Shown here piece by piece: positions 1 to 8,919 of a DNA stretch of 64,000 nt; positions within the stretch are counted from its first letter, which is position 1, and every line of letters starts with the position of its first letter. The position numbers and the translations under genes were made by a program. The DNA is from Chrysophaeum taylorii (lineage: Eukaryota > Sar > Pelagophyceae > Pelagomonadales > Pelagomonadaceae), in contig JAQMWT010000046.1 of the NCBI GenBank assembly GCA_029834535.1, positions 1-64,000 of the forward strand, in the 5' to 3' direction. A model generated the notes under the pieces. That model searched no databases, was not told the DNA's origin, and worked only from the letters and a program-made list of their open reading frames with translations.

Positions 1-46
1 TATATCTGGTCGGCAACACCATCTGGACGTAGGCGAGTCCCGAGGT

Positions 47-1174
47 CTAGCACCCAGCACACTGCCGCCGGACGAGAGCGCGCCCCGTAAATAGGTCAGC
101 GACCTCTGCATCTTCGGGTTGTGTGTCGTGCAGCGGCGGAATTGTCGCGGCACTGCGCTCCACTTGCCCGCACGACGCACACGTCATCATCACGGTCTGT
201 GGGCTCGCGAGATGCAACATCGCGGGTGGTGGCGGGGCTTGGGAATGCTCCCTGTTCTGAATGATGTACTCATACAGAGTCATTTGTTTCTTTAGCTCGA
301 AGGCAACAAGCCACCTCCCCTTGCTGGTGAGCTCGTATGTCGTCCACGACGGTTCGACGCCAATCGAACGAGCGTCGAGCGTTTTGATGACCGCGACGCC
401 ACAGTCTTGATAAGCCTGACGCAGCACGTGTTGAAGATGGCTGCCCAATAGTGGGTTATACCCACCATCCTCGACGGTTTCATTGAGTTCTGGTTCAGGC
501 GACCCTGATTCCCGTCTCCTCCTTTTCGGGGCTGGGTTCCCATCGGGCGAGGCATCCCTGCGGAGACAAAGGCCGGTGGCCAAGGCCACGACCTTGACTA
601 TGTTGACCAAGTCTGAGTCTATTGGCGACTCGTTGTGGTGCCGCGCCGAGTCCCAGCACGTAAGGTGCCATTCCCACGTCTCTCCTCGGTTAGTTGGGAG
701 AGGAGGAATGTCCATTTCCAGGAGGGTCCAATGCTCATTTCGACATCTCGCCACAAGTACTTTCACTGGACCGTCTTCGGTGCGAAGAAAATCAAGCAGA
801 CCACATAAGTGGTTCATATGGCCATTTCGGATCAGCCCGTTGGCTTTATCGAGCTCGTTTGTCACGTTTCCTAAAAAAGCCGGATTTGTAATCGCGTTCT
901 CCACAAGGGCCCAATTGTAGAGAATATCGATGATGTAGGTCCCTTCCCCGAGATCGAGTTGCTCGTTGCGCCTTTGAATGAGTTTGGCGCATTCGACGAT
1001 AATGACGTCGATGAGATAGTTCTGGTTGCTGAGAATGTCCCGAAGTTCACCACGATGACTTCTGAGGTACTCGTGATCTATACCGTCGTTTATCACCGAT
1101 GAGGACGGTCCGCGTCGTTTCGGTTGCTTCGGTGTTGCGCCAAAAATTGGCGATTGTAACCGCGTCTTGGGCAT
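47..1174 (-). CDS. Ulp1-like (C48) cysteine peptidase domain protein
   Basis: The frame carries the order of features expected of Ulp1/SENP SUMO peptidases: an N-terminal stretch like the WLND-type region (NYLIDVIIVECAKLI), a His box (NEHWTLLEMDI), an Asp box (TCWDSARH) and a Cys box (YQDCGVAVIK). A basic patch KRRRR lies between the Asp and Cys boxes and could be a nuclear signal. The C-terminus has two CxxC pairs (MTCASCGQ and RQCAGC). The first in-frame ATG is at 1174, but the frame is open to about 1210 and overlaps the preceding frame, so the true N-terminus may come from an upstream exon. The role would be cleaving SUMO-like modifiers; activity is inference. Sequences of this kind are also common as transposon cargo. 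Confidence 0.6.
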   Translation of the reverse strand: MPKTRLQSPIFGATPKQPKRRGPSSSVINDGIDHEYLRSHRGELRDILSNQNYLIDVIIVECAKLIQRRNEQLDLGEGTYIIDILYNWALVENAITNPAFLGNVTNELDKANGLIRNGHMNHLCGLLDFLRTEDGPVKVLVARCRNEHWTLLEMDIPPLPTNRGETWEWHLTCWDSARHHNESPIDSDLVNIVKVVALATGLCLRRDASPDGNPAPKRRRRESGSPEPELNETVEDGGYNPLLGSHLQHVLRQAYQDCGVAVIKTLDARSIGVEPSWTTYELTSKGRWLVAFELKKQMTLYEYIIQNREHSQAPPPPAMLHLASPQTVMMTCASCGQVERSAATIPPLHDTQPEDAEVADLFTGRALVRRQCAGC

Positions 1175-2888
1175 CGCGGGTCGCCGACAACTCCCTGTGC
1201 CCGTCGTCACTGTTGTTGTTGGCGATGTCTTGAAGAACGTTAAAGGGATTTTCGCCCCGGGATGAAGCGCCCAAAATTTCGCGCATGGGCTGCCACGTCA
1301 CTTCTTTTTTTTTTGTCGCAGGAACATCCACAAGCAGTGCCTTAGCAAGTGGACTCAGACCACTTTCGTTTTCAACACGGCCGAGCGCGCTGGAAATTCC
1401 GACGACGTCTGCCCACGCGCGGGCCTCTTGCATGGTGGTCACGACATCAGACAACAGTTGACTCAGCGCATTCGAACCCGACGCCGTGTATGTCAAAGCC
1501 CGACGTCGACACTGGGGCTGCCCCGTGTTCGTCGGAATCGGTGCTACTAGCACGAGTTTTTTGTATTCGTCGACGCTGTTACCCAAGCCTGGGTCGTCGG
1601 TAACTTCCCCGTTGTCTAAAAAGCGGCACGTTCGCCAGTTGTTCACCGCCGTGGCGACTGCGGCGCCACCTATCCGCACATTTGCACGATGGCCATCTTC
1701 GTCAATGTCGAGGAGGATCCAGTTCGCGTTTCCACAGTTCGCGTTTCCGCAAAGCAGCACCGATATTGTGAACCATAATTTTCGTCTATTTCCTTCGAAA
1801 GACACGAATGCGCGCGGCAAGGGTTGCATCGCGTCAATTTCAAGAATCAGGCCCATGGTAGGAAACTCAGAGGTTTCAACAGAGATGTAAACAGTCGGGC
1901 GGAGGATTTGGCTGTCGCAGTAGGGACAAGGTTGGCCGTCGGATGGGGGTGGGTGCGTCGGGCAATTTCGGAGACCAACGATCTTTTCTGTGTGGAAGAT
2001 GCACGTCTCAACGCGACGTTCAGTACGTGCATCTTCATTTAGCATTCCGTTGAGTTCACCTTCATCATCGCCCATCGTCCCAGTACACGGGAGCACGACG
2101 ACGTTCTCCGGTTCCCCTCTTGACTCGATGTCGTGTTCGAGATGACAGGCGCAGTCAACTTGGAGCCCCATTCTTTGAACTCGGGTTTTTTTGACAATTG
2201 ACTTTTTCGCCATATTCGTAGTTTTGATTTCCTGACGAAGAGTCCAAATCAACTCGACGGCATGGGCACGTTCAAATAGGTGCATGGACATCTCGAAAAG
2301 TTCCTTCACACGCTCAGGTATGTTTTTTGGTTGCTCGCCACTTTTTGACGATACGAGTCCCCCAATGCCGAGAGCCTGAAATTTGCCCTCGATCATCCTT
2401 CCTATTGGGCCATTGCCCCTCTTCGTCAGTTGAGCGTGTAAAACCCGGTGCGCCACTGGGTGGAGTCCCAGGAAACGCAAGAGGGCGGATCGCCTGTCTT
2501 GCTTGGCGACAAGCTCATCGCTCGCGCGCGTATTTGGTTCTGGCGCGACTACGTATTCGAGGTGAGCGATGTCGAGCACGTTGTTTGGCGAAAGTGCCTC
2601 GTCGCGACCCCGCCAAGAGCGCGAGCCCGGCGTCCCGTTTGGTTCCTGGTCCTCAACGAGCACGGCGTGTACGAGGCATTCGGAGGAATTGGCGCCCGAG
2701 GCACATTCGTCGCACACGTCGGCGTTTTCATTGAAGAATATGTCGCTCAGCGTTGCCTTAGGACCGCTGGATGTCCCGCCTCTGCCGTCGATCACCCGCC
2801 ACCCGTCTTGGTCGCGGCATAACGCTACGTTGTGGGCGCCAGTGACTGTCGGGCAGTGCACGATGACTCCACGGGTAGCATATGTCAC
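1047..2888 (-). CDS. Middle part of peptidase-like gene; USP-like C-terminal motifs
   Basis: This 613-codon frame has no ATG at its start (GTG at 2888) and begins mid-domain. Its first residues (VIVHCPTVTGAHNVALCRDQDGWRVIDG, split here as VIVHCPTVTGAHN and VALCRDQDGWRVIDG) resemble the His-box end of ubiquitin-specific peptidases, where a His is followed by a W...D strand. A second W-ILLDIDEDG stretch near residue 390 and a CPYC motif near residue 322 suggest another peptidase-like or zinc-binding module. It overlaps the frame upstream (2758-5190) and the one downstream (47-1174). The upstream crossover lies near a run of six T (minus strand), so a frameshift, sequencing slip or short intron are all possible. 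No confident full-length function. Confidence 0.4.
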   Translation of the reverse strand: MTYATRGVIVHCPTVTGAHNVALCRDQDGWRVIDGRGGTSSGPKATLSDIFFNENADVCDECASGANSSECLVHAVLVEDQEPNGTPGSRSWRGRDEALSPNNVLDIAHLEYVVAPEPNTRASDELVAKQDRRSALLRFLGLHPVAHRVLHAQLTKRGNGPIGRMIEGKFQALGIGGLVSSKSGEQPKNIPERVKELFEMSMHLFERAHAVELIWTLRQEIKTTNMAKKSIVKKTRVQRMGLQVDCACHLEHDIESRGEPENVVVLPCTGTMGDDEGELNGMLNEDARTERRVETCIFHTEKIVGLRNCPTHPPPSDGQPCPYCDSQILRPTVYISVETSEFPTMGLILEIDAMQPLPRAFVSFEGNRRKLWFTISVLLCGNANCGNANWILLDIDEDGHRANVRIGGAAVATAVNNWRTCRFLDNGEVTDDPGLGNSVDEYKKLVLVAPIPTNTGQPQCRRRALTYTASGSNALSQLLSDVVTTMQEARAWADVVGISSALGRVENESGLSPLAKALLVDVPATKKKEVTWQPMREILGASSRGENPFNVLQDIANNNSDDGHRELSATRDAQDAVTIANFWRNTEATETTRTVLIGDKRRYRSRVPQKSSW

Positions 2889-5190
2889 ATCGCAAAAAAT
2901 CGACAGTCTGAGGCACGCTTATTGCGTGGTTGGTGCTCTCGGAAAAATGTGATTGCCCAACCGCACATCGGCGTTCGAGGACGAGCAATGCGACATCCCC
3001 AGCATTGGCGACGCTCGCCATGTTGACGCACTCTTCCAATGATCCCAGCTGCCTCGATTCATTGCGCACGGGGAGGTTGATCGTGTACCGTATGCGAAGG
3101 GTCGACGGCTCGCCGATCAGCGACGCACCGTGCAGCACGCGCAGGTGGCCGTCCTCGTCCGCAGCCACGCACACAGGTGACGCTTGGTTATCGTCGTCCG
3201 CCCGCTTGTTGTTTAGCACGTACGCATGATGATACCAGCACGCATCGAGCATCTCGACCATGTAGCAGCGATCCCTCGCAAGAGTGACGTGCTCGTACTC
3301 GAGCTTCCCGTTGTTGATTTTCCTGGCAAGAAGGGCTCTGAGCAGCACGTTGCGTCTTCGTCCTTGGTCGGGTTTGAGCGCATACGCGAACTTCGCGACC
3401 TCGTCCTCGACGTCCTCGGCATTTTCGAAAACTTCACCGCCGTCATCGTCGAAGCGGTTGTTGTCGGGCAATTTGGCAAACGTGAGACCTGTAGTCGCAT
3501 CGTTGCCCTCGCCCTCCGGCATATGCAAAGCAGGCGTCACGAGGCGACCAAGCCCGTAGGCAGTGCTGGGTTTTCTGCCAGACAGCTCGCACTGCACGAG
3601 AGCGATAAGCGTGTAGAGCAATAGCCCGCAACACCCGGGCCCTGATTTGGGTACTTGGTCGCGCTCGTCCACTCGCACTGCCAGTGGCAGCTGTCCCTGC
3701 TTGGCGACCACAACAGCGCGGAGCGTCGAAACGAGCGAGCGCGCATTCGAGTCGTCGAGGATTTTCTTGTTCTCTCGAGCGGCCAATTCAATCTTCTTGA
3801 AGATGTAATAGAGCACGCCGCTGACAGTCAGGCGCTGGGCATCCCAACTGCGCGGTATATCGGAGAGGAAAGCGCCGTCGTCTCGGAAAAAATTGCGCAC
3901 GAGCGTCGAGTATGCGAGAAGCTCGAGGGTCGTCACGAGGAAGCAATCCTCGCCCGAGACGTTGCGCAGCGCTACCGGACTCGGCGACGACGACGGACTC
4001 GTCCCCGCGCACGGCCATCGTGGCACCCCTTTCCCCCCCCTCTCCGACACCAGCTTTGTGCACAGGGTGAGCGCTGAGCTCACGCGTGTCTTAAGCACCC
4101 GAAGCTCCCGGATGACCCTTCCGGCAGTAACGTCGCCTTGCTCAAGCGCACGCTCGCCCTCGGCAGCCAGCACGTCGTGGCTACCGATGAGCGATTTTAC
4201 TAGGGAGGATTTCAGTTCCTGCTTTTGCTCGTCTGGCACGACGCCGGCCTCGATGATTTCGGGCTGTGGCCGCTGCTCGATGTTCCCGCCCGCGCGTCCG
4301 TCGGCACACAACCCCTGGGCCTCCCGCCGGCGCACCAAACTTTCGCGGTCAAATTCGTCCTCGTCTGTGTCGTCAACGAGGGAAGCAACTTCGGAGTCGT
4401 TGTCTGAGATCAGACTCGCGGCTCCCGCACATGCCTCGCCACGCTTGGTCGTCCCGGGCGATGCGGTGCCCCAGTGGACGGCAATCTCCCGCCACTGGTC
4501 GTTAAAAATCTCGTCATCATCGATGACGGTTCTTGCTTCATCGTCGCCGTCTGGCAAATGCTTGTCGTCGTCGTTCGGGTCATCTTCGCCCTGGTGGACA
4601 GCCTCATCGCCTACCGCGGTGAACGAGGCTTGTCTTTCCAAGTCATCGGCGCCCGGAACAACGTCGCCACCCGACTCGTTCCCGTCGAGAACCGAGTCAC
4701 TCGTCGACGACGCACGATCCGCGTGACCCATGCTTGATGGCCCCTCGCGGCCACCGCCCGCACTGCATGTTGCCTCGGCAAGGTTGGGGGCATGCTCGTC
4801 CCCGAGTGCGCTGAAAAGCGGCCTGGCCGGCGAACTCCGGCCACGTGCGACGTCGCTCAGAGCGTCGGTACTGCTCGGCATCCCGTCGCTCGACTCTTGC
4901 AACGTGTCGTTGCTAGATCGCGCAGAATTTTCTTGGAAGGTGGACACCGCGCACGACGGCGGCTGGTCTGACGAACCCACCTGCTTCGGTCGACCACGAG
5001 CCGCGTCGAGGTCTTCGTCGACGGAATCAGGTGCTTTCCAACAGGCACGCCGTCCCTCGAGCGCGGACTCGACGATTTTGATCCGGCGCAACAGTCGCGG
5101 TCTGAGATGGGCCGCGATGCGCTTCTGCAGTCCCTCGCGAGACTCGAGTTCGCATTCCTGTGCGTCGAGCTCTTTAACTTCTGCGCACAC
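2758..5190 (-). CDS. USP-like (ubiquitin C-terminal hydrolase-like) protein, N-terminal frame
   Basis: The 810-codon frame has an acidic, Ser-rich, probably disordered first ~300 residues, then a segment NVSGEDCFLVTTLELLAYS at about residue 410 that resembles the USP Cys box (usually NxGNTCYLNxxLQ). Downstream lies YEHVTLARDRCYMVEML and a W-Y-HHAYVLNN stretch. The His-box end appears in the next frame (from 2888), so the domain is probably split between frames. There is no ATG at the start of the frame (GTG at 5190; first Met is near residue 104), so an upstream exon is likely or the gene is decayed. The domain call rests on motif order only. Predicted substrate would be ubiquitin-like conjugates. 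Confidence 0.45.
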   Translation of the reverse strand: MCAEVKELDAQECELESREGLQKRIAAHLRPRLLRRIKIVESALEGRRACWKAPDSVDEDLDAARGRPKQVGSSDQPPSCAVSTFQENSARSSNDTLQESSDGMPSSTDALSDVARGRSSPARPLFSALGDEHAPNLAEATCSAGGGREGPSSMGHADRASSTSDSVLDGNESGGDVVPGADDLERQASFTAVGDEAVHQGEDDPNDDDKHLPDGDDEARTVIDDDEIFNDQWREIAVHWGTASPGTTKRGEACAGAASLISDNDSEVASLVDDTDEDEFDRESLVRRREAQGLCADGRAGGNIEQRPQPEIIEAGVVPDEQKQELKSSLVKSLIGSHDVLAAEGERALEQGDVTAGRVIRELRVLKTRVSSALTLCTKLVSERGGKGVPRWPCAGTSPSSSPSPVALRNVSGEDCFLVTTLELLAYSTLVRNFFRDDGAFLSDIPRSWDAQRLTVSGVLYYIFKKIELAARENKKILDDSNARSLVSTLRAVVVAKQGQLPLAVRVDERDQVPKSGPGCCGLLLYTLIALVQCELSGRKPSTAYGLGRLVTPALHMPEGEGNDATTGLTFAKLPDNNRFDDDGGEVFENAEDVEDEVAKFAYALKPDQGRRRNVLLRALLARKINNGKLEYEHVTLARDRCYMVEMLDACWYHHAYVLNNKRADDDNQASPVCVAADEDGHLRVLHGASLIGEPSTLRIRYTINLPVRNESRQLGSLEECVNMASVANAGDVALLVLERRCAVGQSHFSESTNHAISVPQTVDFLRCDICYPWSHRALPDSHWRPQRSVMPRPRRVAGDRRQRRDIQRS

Positions 5191-5227
5191 CGTGCCTAGC
5201 GCGTCATCGATCGCTCTGAGCTTGGAT

Positions 5228-6790
5228 TTATCCTGCGGCTTGCGAAGCGCCGGTGTTACATATTTTTTTTTTTCGGCAGAAGTGACGCTTCGTCATGTTG
5301 AACTTGGTATGATTCAGGCGAATCTCATTTTCTGCCAGAGCCCCTCGCCTGCGTCGGATCTCGAAGAGCTCGCGTTCGGCGGCGCGCCGAACCACCACCT
5401 CCGCCGCATTCCAAGACGGCTGGAGCCCGCTCCAGCCGTCTTTCGTCGCAGCTGCATTGATGTCGGCGAGAGCTGCAAGCGCGCCGCGAAGTTCGCCGAT
5501 AAGCTTCTCGCAGTATCGCTCCGCGCCCTCCGCCGGCGACTGAGTACTCTTTTGAACCTCCGAAGGCGATGCTGCCTCGTCGCGGGCGCGGGGCTCGATG
5601 ACCACTCTCGTGGTTTTGCCCCACGAGAAATTTGCGCCGTTTCCACAAAAGACTCCCACAGCGCCCCCGCGGATCTTTTTGCGCCAACGCTGGGACGCCG
5701 GACCGACTCGGCCGCAGCACCACGCTACAAAGGCAATGAATCGGCCCCAACACGCTGCTCCACAAGCAAAGGGACCCATCGCCAAGACGGCAACAAAGCA
5801 CAACGGCGGACGCGTGACGGGCGCTTGGAACGCATCGCTCGTAGCGCTGGCTGACCGATCGGCACCTTGGGCCACTGTCTGTTCTGCATGCGCGGCGAGG
5901 TGACCCCAGTCAAGGTTCGTGGACTGCGCCAGCTCCGTCGTCGACATGCAGCGACGCGGCGCCCCTTCCTCGCCCGTCGAAACAGCGTCATCCGCAGTTG
6001 AGCATCGAACACGACTCCTGATTTCCTTTCGGCGACGGCGAACATCGCGCTCATGACGCATAATCCCCCAGCGCGCTGCGTAGAGCCAGAATACAACGAA
6101 GTATCCTGAGAGCGCGAGGACGGAGGCGCAAATTGCGAGGGACTCGATGAGCACGGCAATGGTGAAGAGACCCCTCGATGCGTCCGTGCCTCGCGAAATG
6201 ACTGCGTGATCTCGCGAGCCAGTCTGCGCCGCCAATGCAGGTAATGCTGGTGTTGTGTGCAGACTTTCGCAAGCCTAAACCGCGATCGCGCAAGCGACGA
6301 TCACCACCTCGTTCGCCGTCGACGCCCACGCGGCCCTGCACATCGCAAACCACATCGCCGCCCAGCGGGCCTCCAGCACCGCGTCCAAACGCCCGGCCGC
6401 CTCCTTGTGCACGGAGGCCTTGCGCTTGCGGGAGGGCCTTTTTCTCCGCCGCTTGCGCTTCTTCTTTTTCTTCTTCTTCATCCTCTTCTTTGCTGCCAAC
6501 ATCTCGCTCGACAGCCGTTCGCTAGCGACCACATCGGCGCCCGACTCGCCCATCTCACCGCGACCAGCCGCAGACCCCGTTGCCACGTCTTCCGTCACAC
6601 GTGCTAAACCGGCGCGCTTCTTGTTCTCGCCGCCCCCTTGACGCCGACGCCGACGCCGGAGGCGACGACCGCGGCGACGGCGGCGAGGCTTGGTAACCGT
6701 TCGACGGGGCGTGAGAATGGAGCGCTGAAAGAGCCGCCGCGGGTCGTGGAAATAGTCTGCGAGGTCGCCGTAGACGGCTTGGAGGATCAC
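5228..6790 (-). CDS. Membrane/coiled-coil protein with Lys/Arg-rich N-terminal part; likely one intron
   Basis: Two frames (6790-6275 and 6235-5228) join in phase across a plausible 57 nt intron at 6280-6224 (minus-strand GTTTAG...GGCGCAG). Joined, the protein has a Helitron-helicase-like start (VILQAVYGDLADYFHDP), a long basic region (RRRR and KKKK runs), a hydrophobic span (ANEVVIVACAIA), a clear membrane segment (IAVLIESLAICASVLALSGY), a second hydrophobic span (PLCFVAVLAMGPFACGAACW) and a C-terminal Ala/Arg/Glu coiled coil. The frame opens with GTG and no Met, so the start codon is unknown. Function not recognised. The helicase-derived residues at the front suggest a chimeric transcript formed by transposon capture; this is inference. 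Confidence 0.4.
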
Positions 6791-6909
6791 TTTCTGGCTC
6801 TCACGCCTACCTGATCCTTACTCTCGCGCCTACCTGATCCTTACCCTAAATCGAGGGACAGACAAACAAACAGACAAACAAACAAACATCTGTCGATTAG
6901 TAGTTAAGA
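6690..6909 (-). mobile_element. 5' terminal fragment of Helitron-like copy A
   Basis: Near-identical to the 5' ends of copies at 8179, 33074 and 37971. Contains the terminal motif, the (ACAAAC)-rich run, the tandem GATCAGGTAGGCGCGAGAG unit and the start of the PIF1/Helitron helicase-like frame (LFQRSILTPRR). Similarity stops at about 6690. Confidence 0.8.
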
Positions 6910-8179
6910 TAAGTTCACCTGGTCAGTAAGTTCACCTAGCTCACACCAACTCCTTTGAGCTCGTCGCTCTCGCCTCCGCCAATCTAAGCTGCTTTGGTCC
7001 GCACGCGCCGCCAACCTTTGAGTTTGCTCTAAAAACCCTTTACTCTAAAAACCCCAGTATGTTCACCTGGTCCCAGTTTCACCTGGTCACTCAGGTCACC
7101 TAGTCCCAATCTCAAACCCCAGTAAGTTCACGTGGTCCCAGCAAGTTCACCTATAGTGCGCGTGTAGACGCCGGGAGGGGGCTTATCGGTATTGCGCAGC
7201 ACGTGTGGGGTAGGGTGGAGTCGTCGACCCAGATGAGTATATCTCCTCGGGGATGCCGATCGACAGAGAGCCACGACGTGGCAGAAGCCGGGCTTGGGAA
7301 AGAGGACGCCGACCTCGCGGGGCGTCTGGCCCTGGCTCTTGTTGATCGTTTGGCGTAGGCGGGCCTTAAGGGATACAGGTTGGAGGAGCCTCGGTGACAA
7401 CGACACGATCGATCATGTATCTGGTACCGTTGCAGTGGCCGTGCGACGGGTCGAGATTGCGAAGACCTTAAGCTCGCGCTCAAAGTCAGCACGCCGTTGG
7501 TTGTCAGGGAGTTGAAAACTCTACTGTAAAGAGCGAGGCGTCGTCTTCCGACCCAGCCTAGTCAGCCGAAAAGAACTCCGACGCCTCGTCTCCGGGAAAA
7601 AAAGGCCGCGGTCATGCGCGCGTTGTCAGCATCGACAACATCGTTTCGACGGGGCGTGAGAATGGCGCGCTGAAAGAGCCGCCGCGGGTCGTGGAAATAG
7701 TCTGCGAGGTGGCCGTAGACGGCTTGGAGGATCACTGTCTGGCTCTCGCGCCTACCTGATCCTTACTCTCGCGCCTACATGATCCTTACCCTAAATCGGG
7801 GGACAGCCCGTCAGGCACATCCCTCATACCCCACAAACCCACCCACATCCTTCATGCTCCCCACACACACCCCCCCCTCTTAGCAGTCGACATTTAAAGA
7901 CAGACAAACATCTCTGCATCTCTGCCCGTCAGGCACATCCCTCATACCCCACAAACCCACCCACATCCTTCATGCTCCCCACACACACCCCCCTCTTAGC
8001 AGTCGACATTTAAAGACAAACAGACAAACAAACAAACACACACACCCCCCTCTTAGCAGTCGACATTTAAAGACAAACAAACAAACAGACAGACAGACAG
8101 ACCCCCACACACACCCCCCCCTCTTAGCAGTCGACATTTAAAGACAGACAGACAAACATCTGTTGATTAGTAGTTAGGA
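6910..8179 (-). mobile_element. Helitron-like element copy B, missing its 3' terminal ~75 bp
   Basis: Reading on the minus strand: 5' terminus TCCTAACTACTAAT at 8179, an expanded minisatellite (about 7800-8150), then decayed helicase C-terminal motifs seen in other copies (RAILTPRR-type block, TINKSQGQT motif V, LYVALxR-like motif VI), then the GTAAGTTCACCTGGTCCC tandem tract. It stops at 6910 exactly at the terminus of copy A. The helicase remnant is scrambled between frames, so the element is non-autonomous. Its right flank (CATTTAAAGACAAAC) is itself a minisatellite unit, meaning the copy inserted into related repeat DNA. Confidence 0.75.
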
Positions 8180-8205
8180 CATTTAAAGACAAACTTCACA
8201 GAGGT

Positions 8206-8450
8206 AAATGCGGCCCAAACTCGCCGCATCTACCGCGAGTGGGGGATCGCCAGCGCATTCGGCCGGGCTCGCTGCGCCCTCACCGCCCTCACCCATGTCG
8301 CCGCCTCGGGGAACCCCACCCAGGCCGCCCGATCCCAGCAGGACGTCACTCTTCGTCGCACATACGTCCGGCGGCAGCATGCGTACGACCTACGGGCGGG
8401 GTCCGTCCTCTCTTCGCCTGCCCCACGACTCGGCGATGACCCCGACTAGG
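8206..8450 (+). other. GC-rich open stretch of unknown origin inside repeats
   Basis: A plus-strand frame without its own ATG in phase (residues like RRIYREWGIASAFGRARCAL) stays open for about 80 codons and ends at a TAG near 8450. Its composition is like host coding DNA and unlike the surrounding minisatellite. It could be a captured exon fragment. No family recognised. Confidence 0.25.
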
Positions 8451-8660
8451 TCCCGCGTACTTATCTCCGCCCGTGAGGCACATCCCTCTTACCCCACAAA
8501 CCCACCCACACCCTTCATGCCCCCCACACACACCCCCCTCTTAGCAGTCGACATTTAAAGACAAACAAACTTCGCCTGCCCCACGACTCGGCGATGACCC
8601 CGACTAGGTCCCGCATACTTATCTCCGCCCGTCAGGCACATCCCTCCTACCCTACAAAAC

Positions 8661-8919
8661 TAGGGTCGGACAAGAAAACGAGACTAGCCCGCGCCGCAAC
8701 GACGGGTCCTACAACGCGTGGGCTTTTTCCTTTTTTTGCGTGAGGGGACGAAAGGATGCCGACTTCACTATGGGGACTAGTTCCATCGCGACGATCTCGC
8801 GGCGTGGCGGCACATACTGCTTGAGTACAAATGAACATAGCTCAGCGATCCGTTGAGTATGTCTTAGTACAAACTGAAACATAGTTAACGGCTCGTACGA
8901 ACTTTCTTATCCGACCCTG
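8661..8919. mobile_element. 259 bp MITE with 17 bp TIRs and 7 bp TSD
   Basis: The ends TAGGGTCGGACAAGAAA and TTTCTTATCCGACCCTG are inverted repeats differing at two positions. The element is flanked on both sides by ACAAAAC (8654-8660 and 8920-8926). It interrupts a minisatellite unit whose uninterrupted form reads ...CCACAAACCCACCCACATCC. No coding capacity. Terminal CAGGGTCGG resembles hAT-type ends, but the 7 bp TSD is one short of the usual hAT length, so the superfamily is open. Confidence 0.8.

Larger units (their letters stand above)
1..6909 (-). mobile_element. Candidate gene-carrying Helitron-like element (copy A), 3' end outside window
   Basis: On the minus strand the family's 5' terminal block (GTTAAGA on plus at 6903-6909, preceded by the ACAAAC-rich stretch and the CTGTCGATTAGTAGTTA motif) is followed by about 120 bp of the family's helicase piece, ending near 6690. 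From there the sequence departs from other copies and runs into GC-rich reading frames to the window edge. At 6910 it abuts copy B, which lacks exactly its terminal ~75 bp, as if copy A had inserted into copy B. Seen: the terminus, the junction and the departure point. Inferred: that everything from 6690 leftward is cargo. An alternative is a rearrangement joining a truncated 5' end to unrelated genes. Confidence 0.42.

Noticed and set aside
47-6235. Polinton/virus-like origin for the Ulp1-like peptidase region
   Set aside because: No DNA polymerase B, packaging ATPase, integrase or capsid-like frame is present; the only mobile signature is Helitron-like.
7861-8160. Regularly repeated units with variable gaps, superficially CRISPR-like
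   Set aside because: Units are unevenly spaced, the gaps are themselves (ACAAAC)n and CA-rich repeats, and the setting is a eukaryotic nuclear genome with no cas genes. It is a minisatellite.
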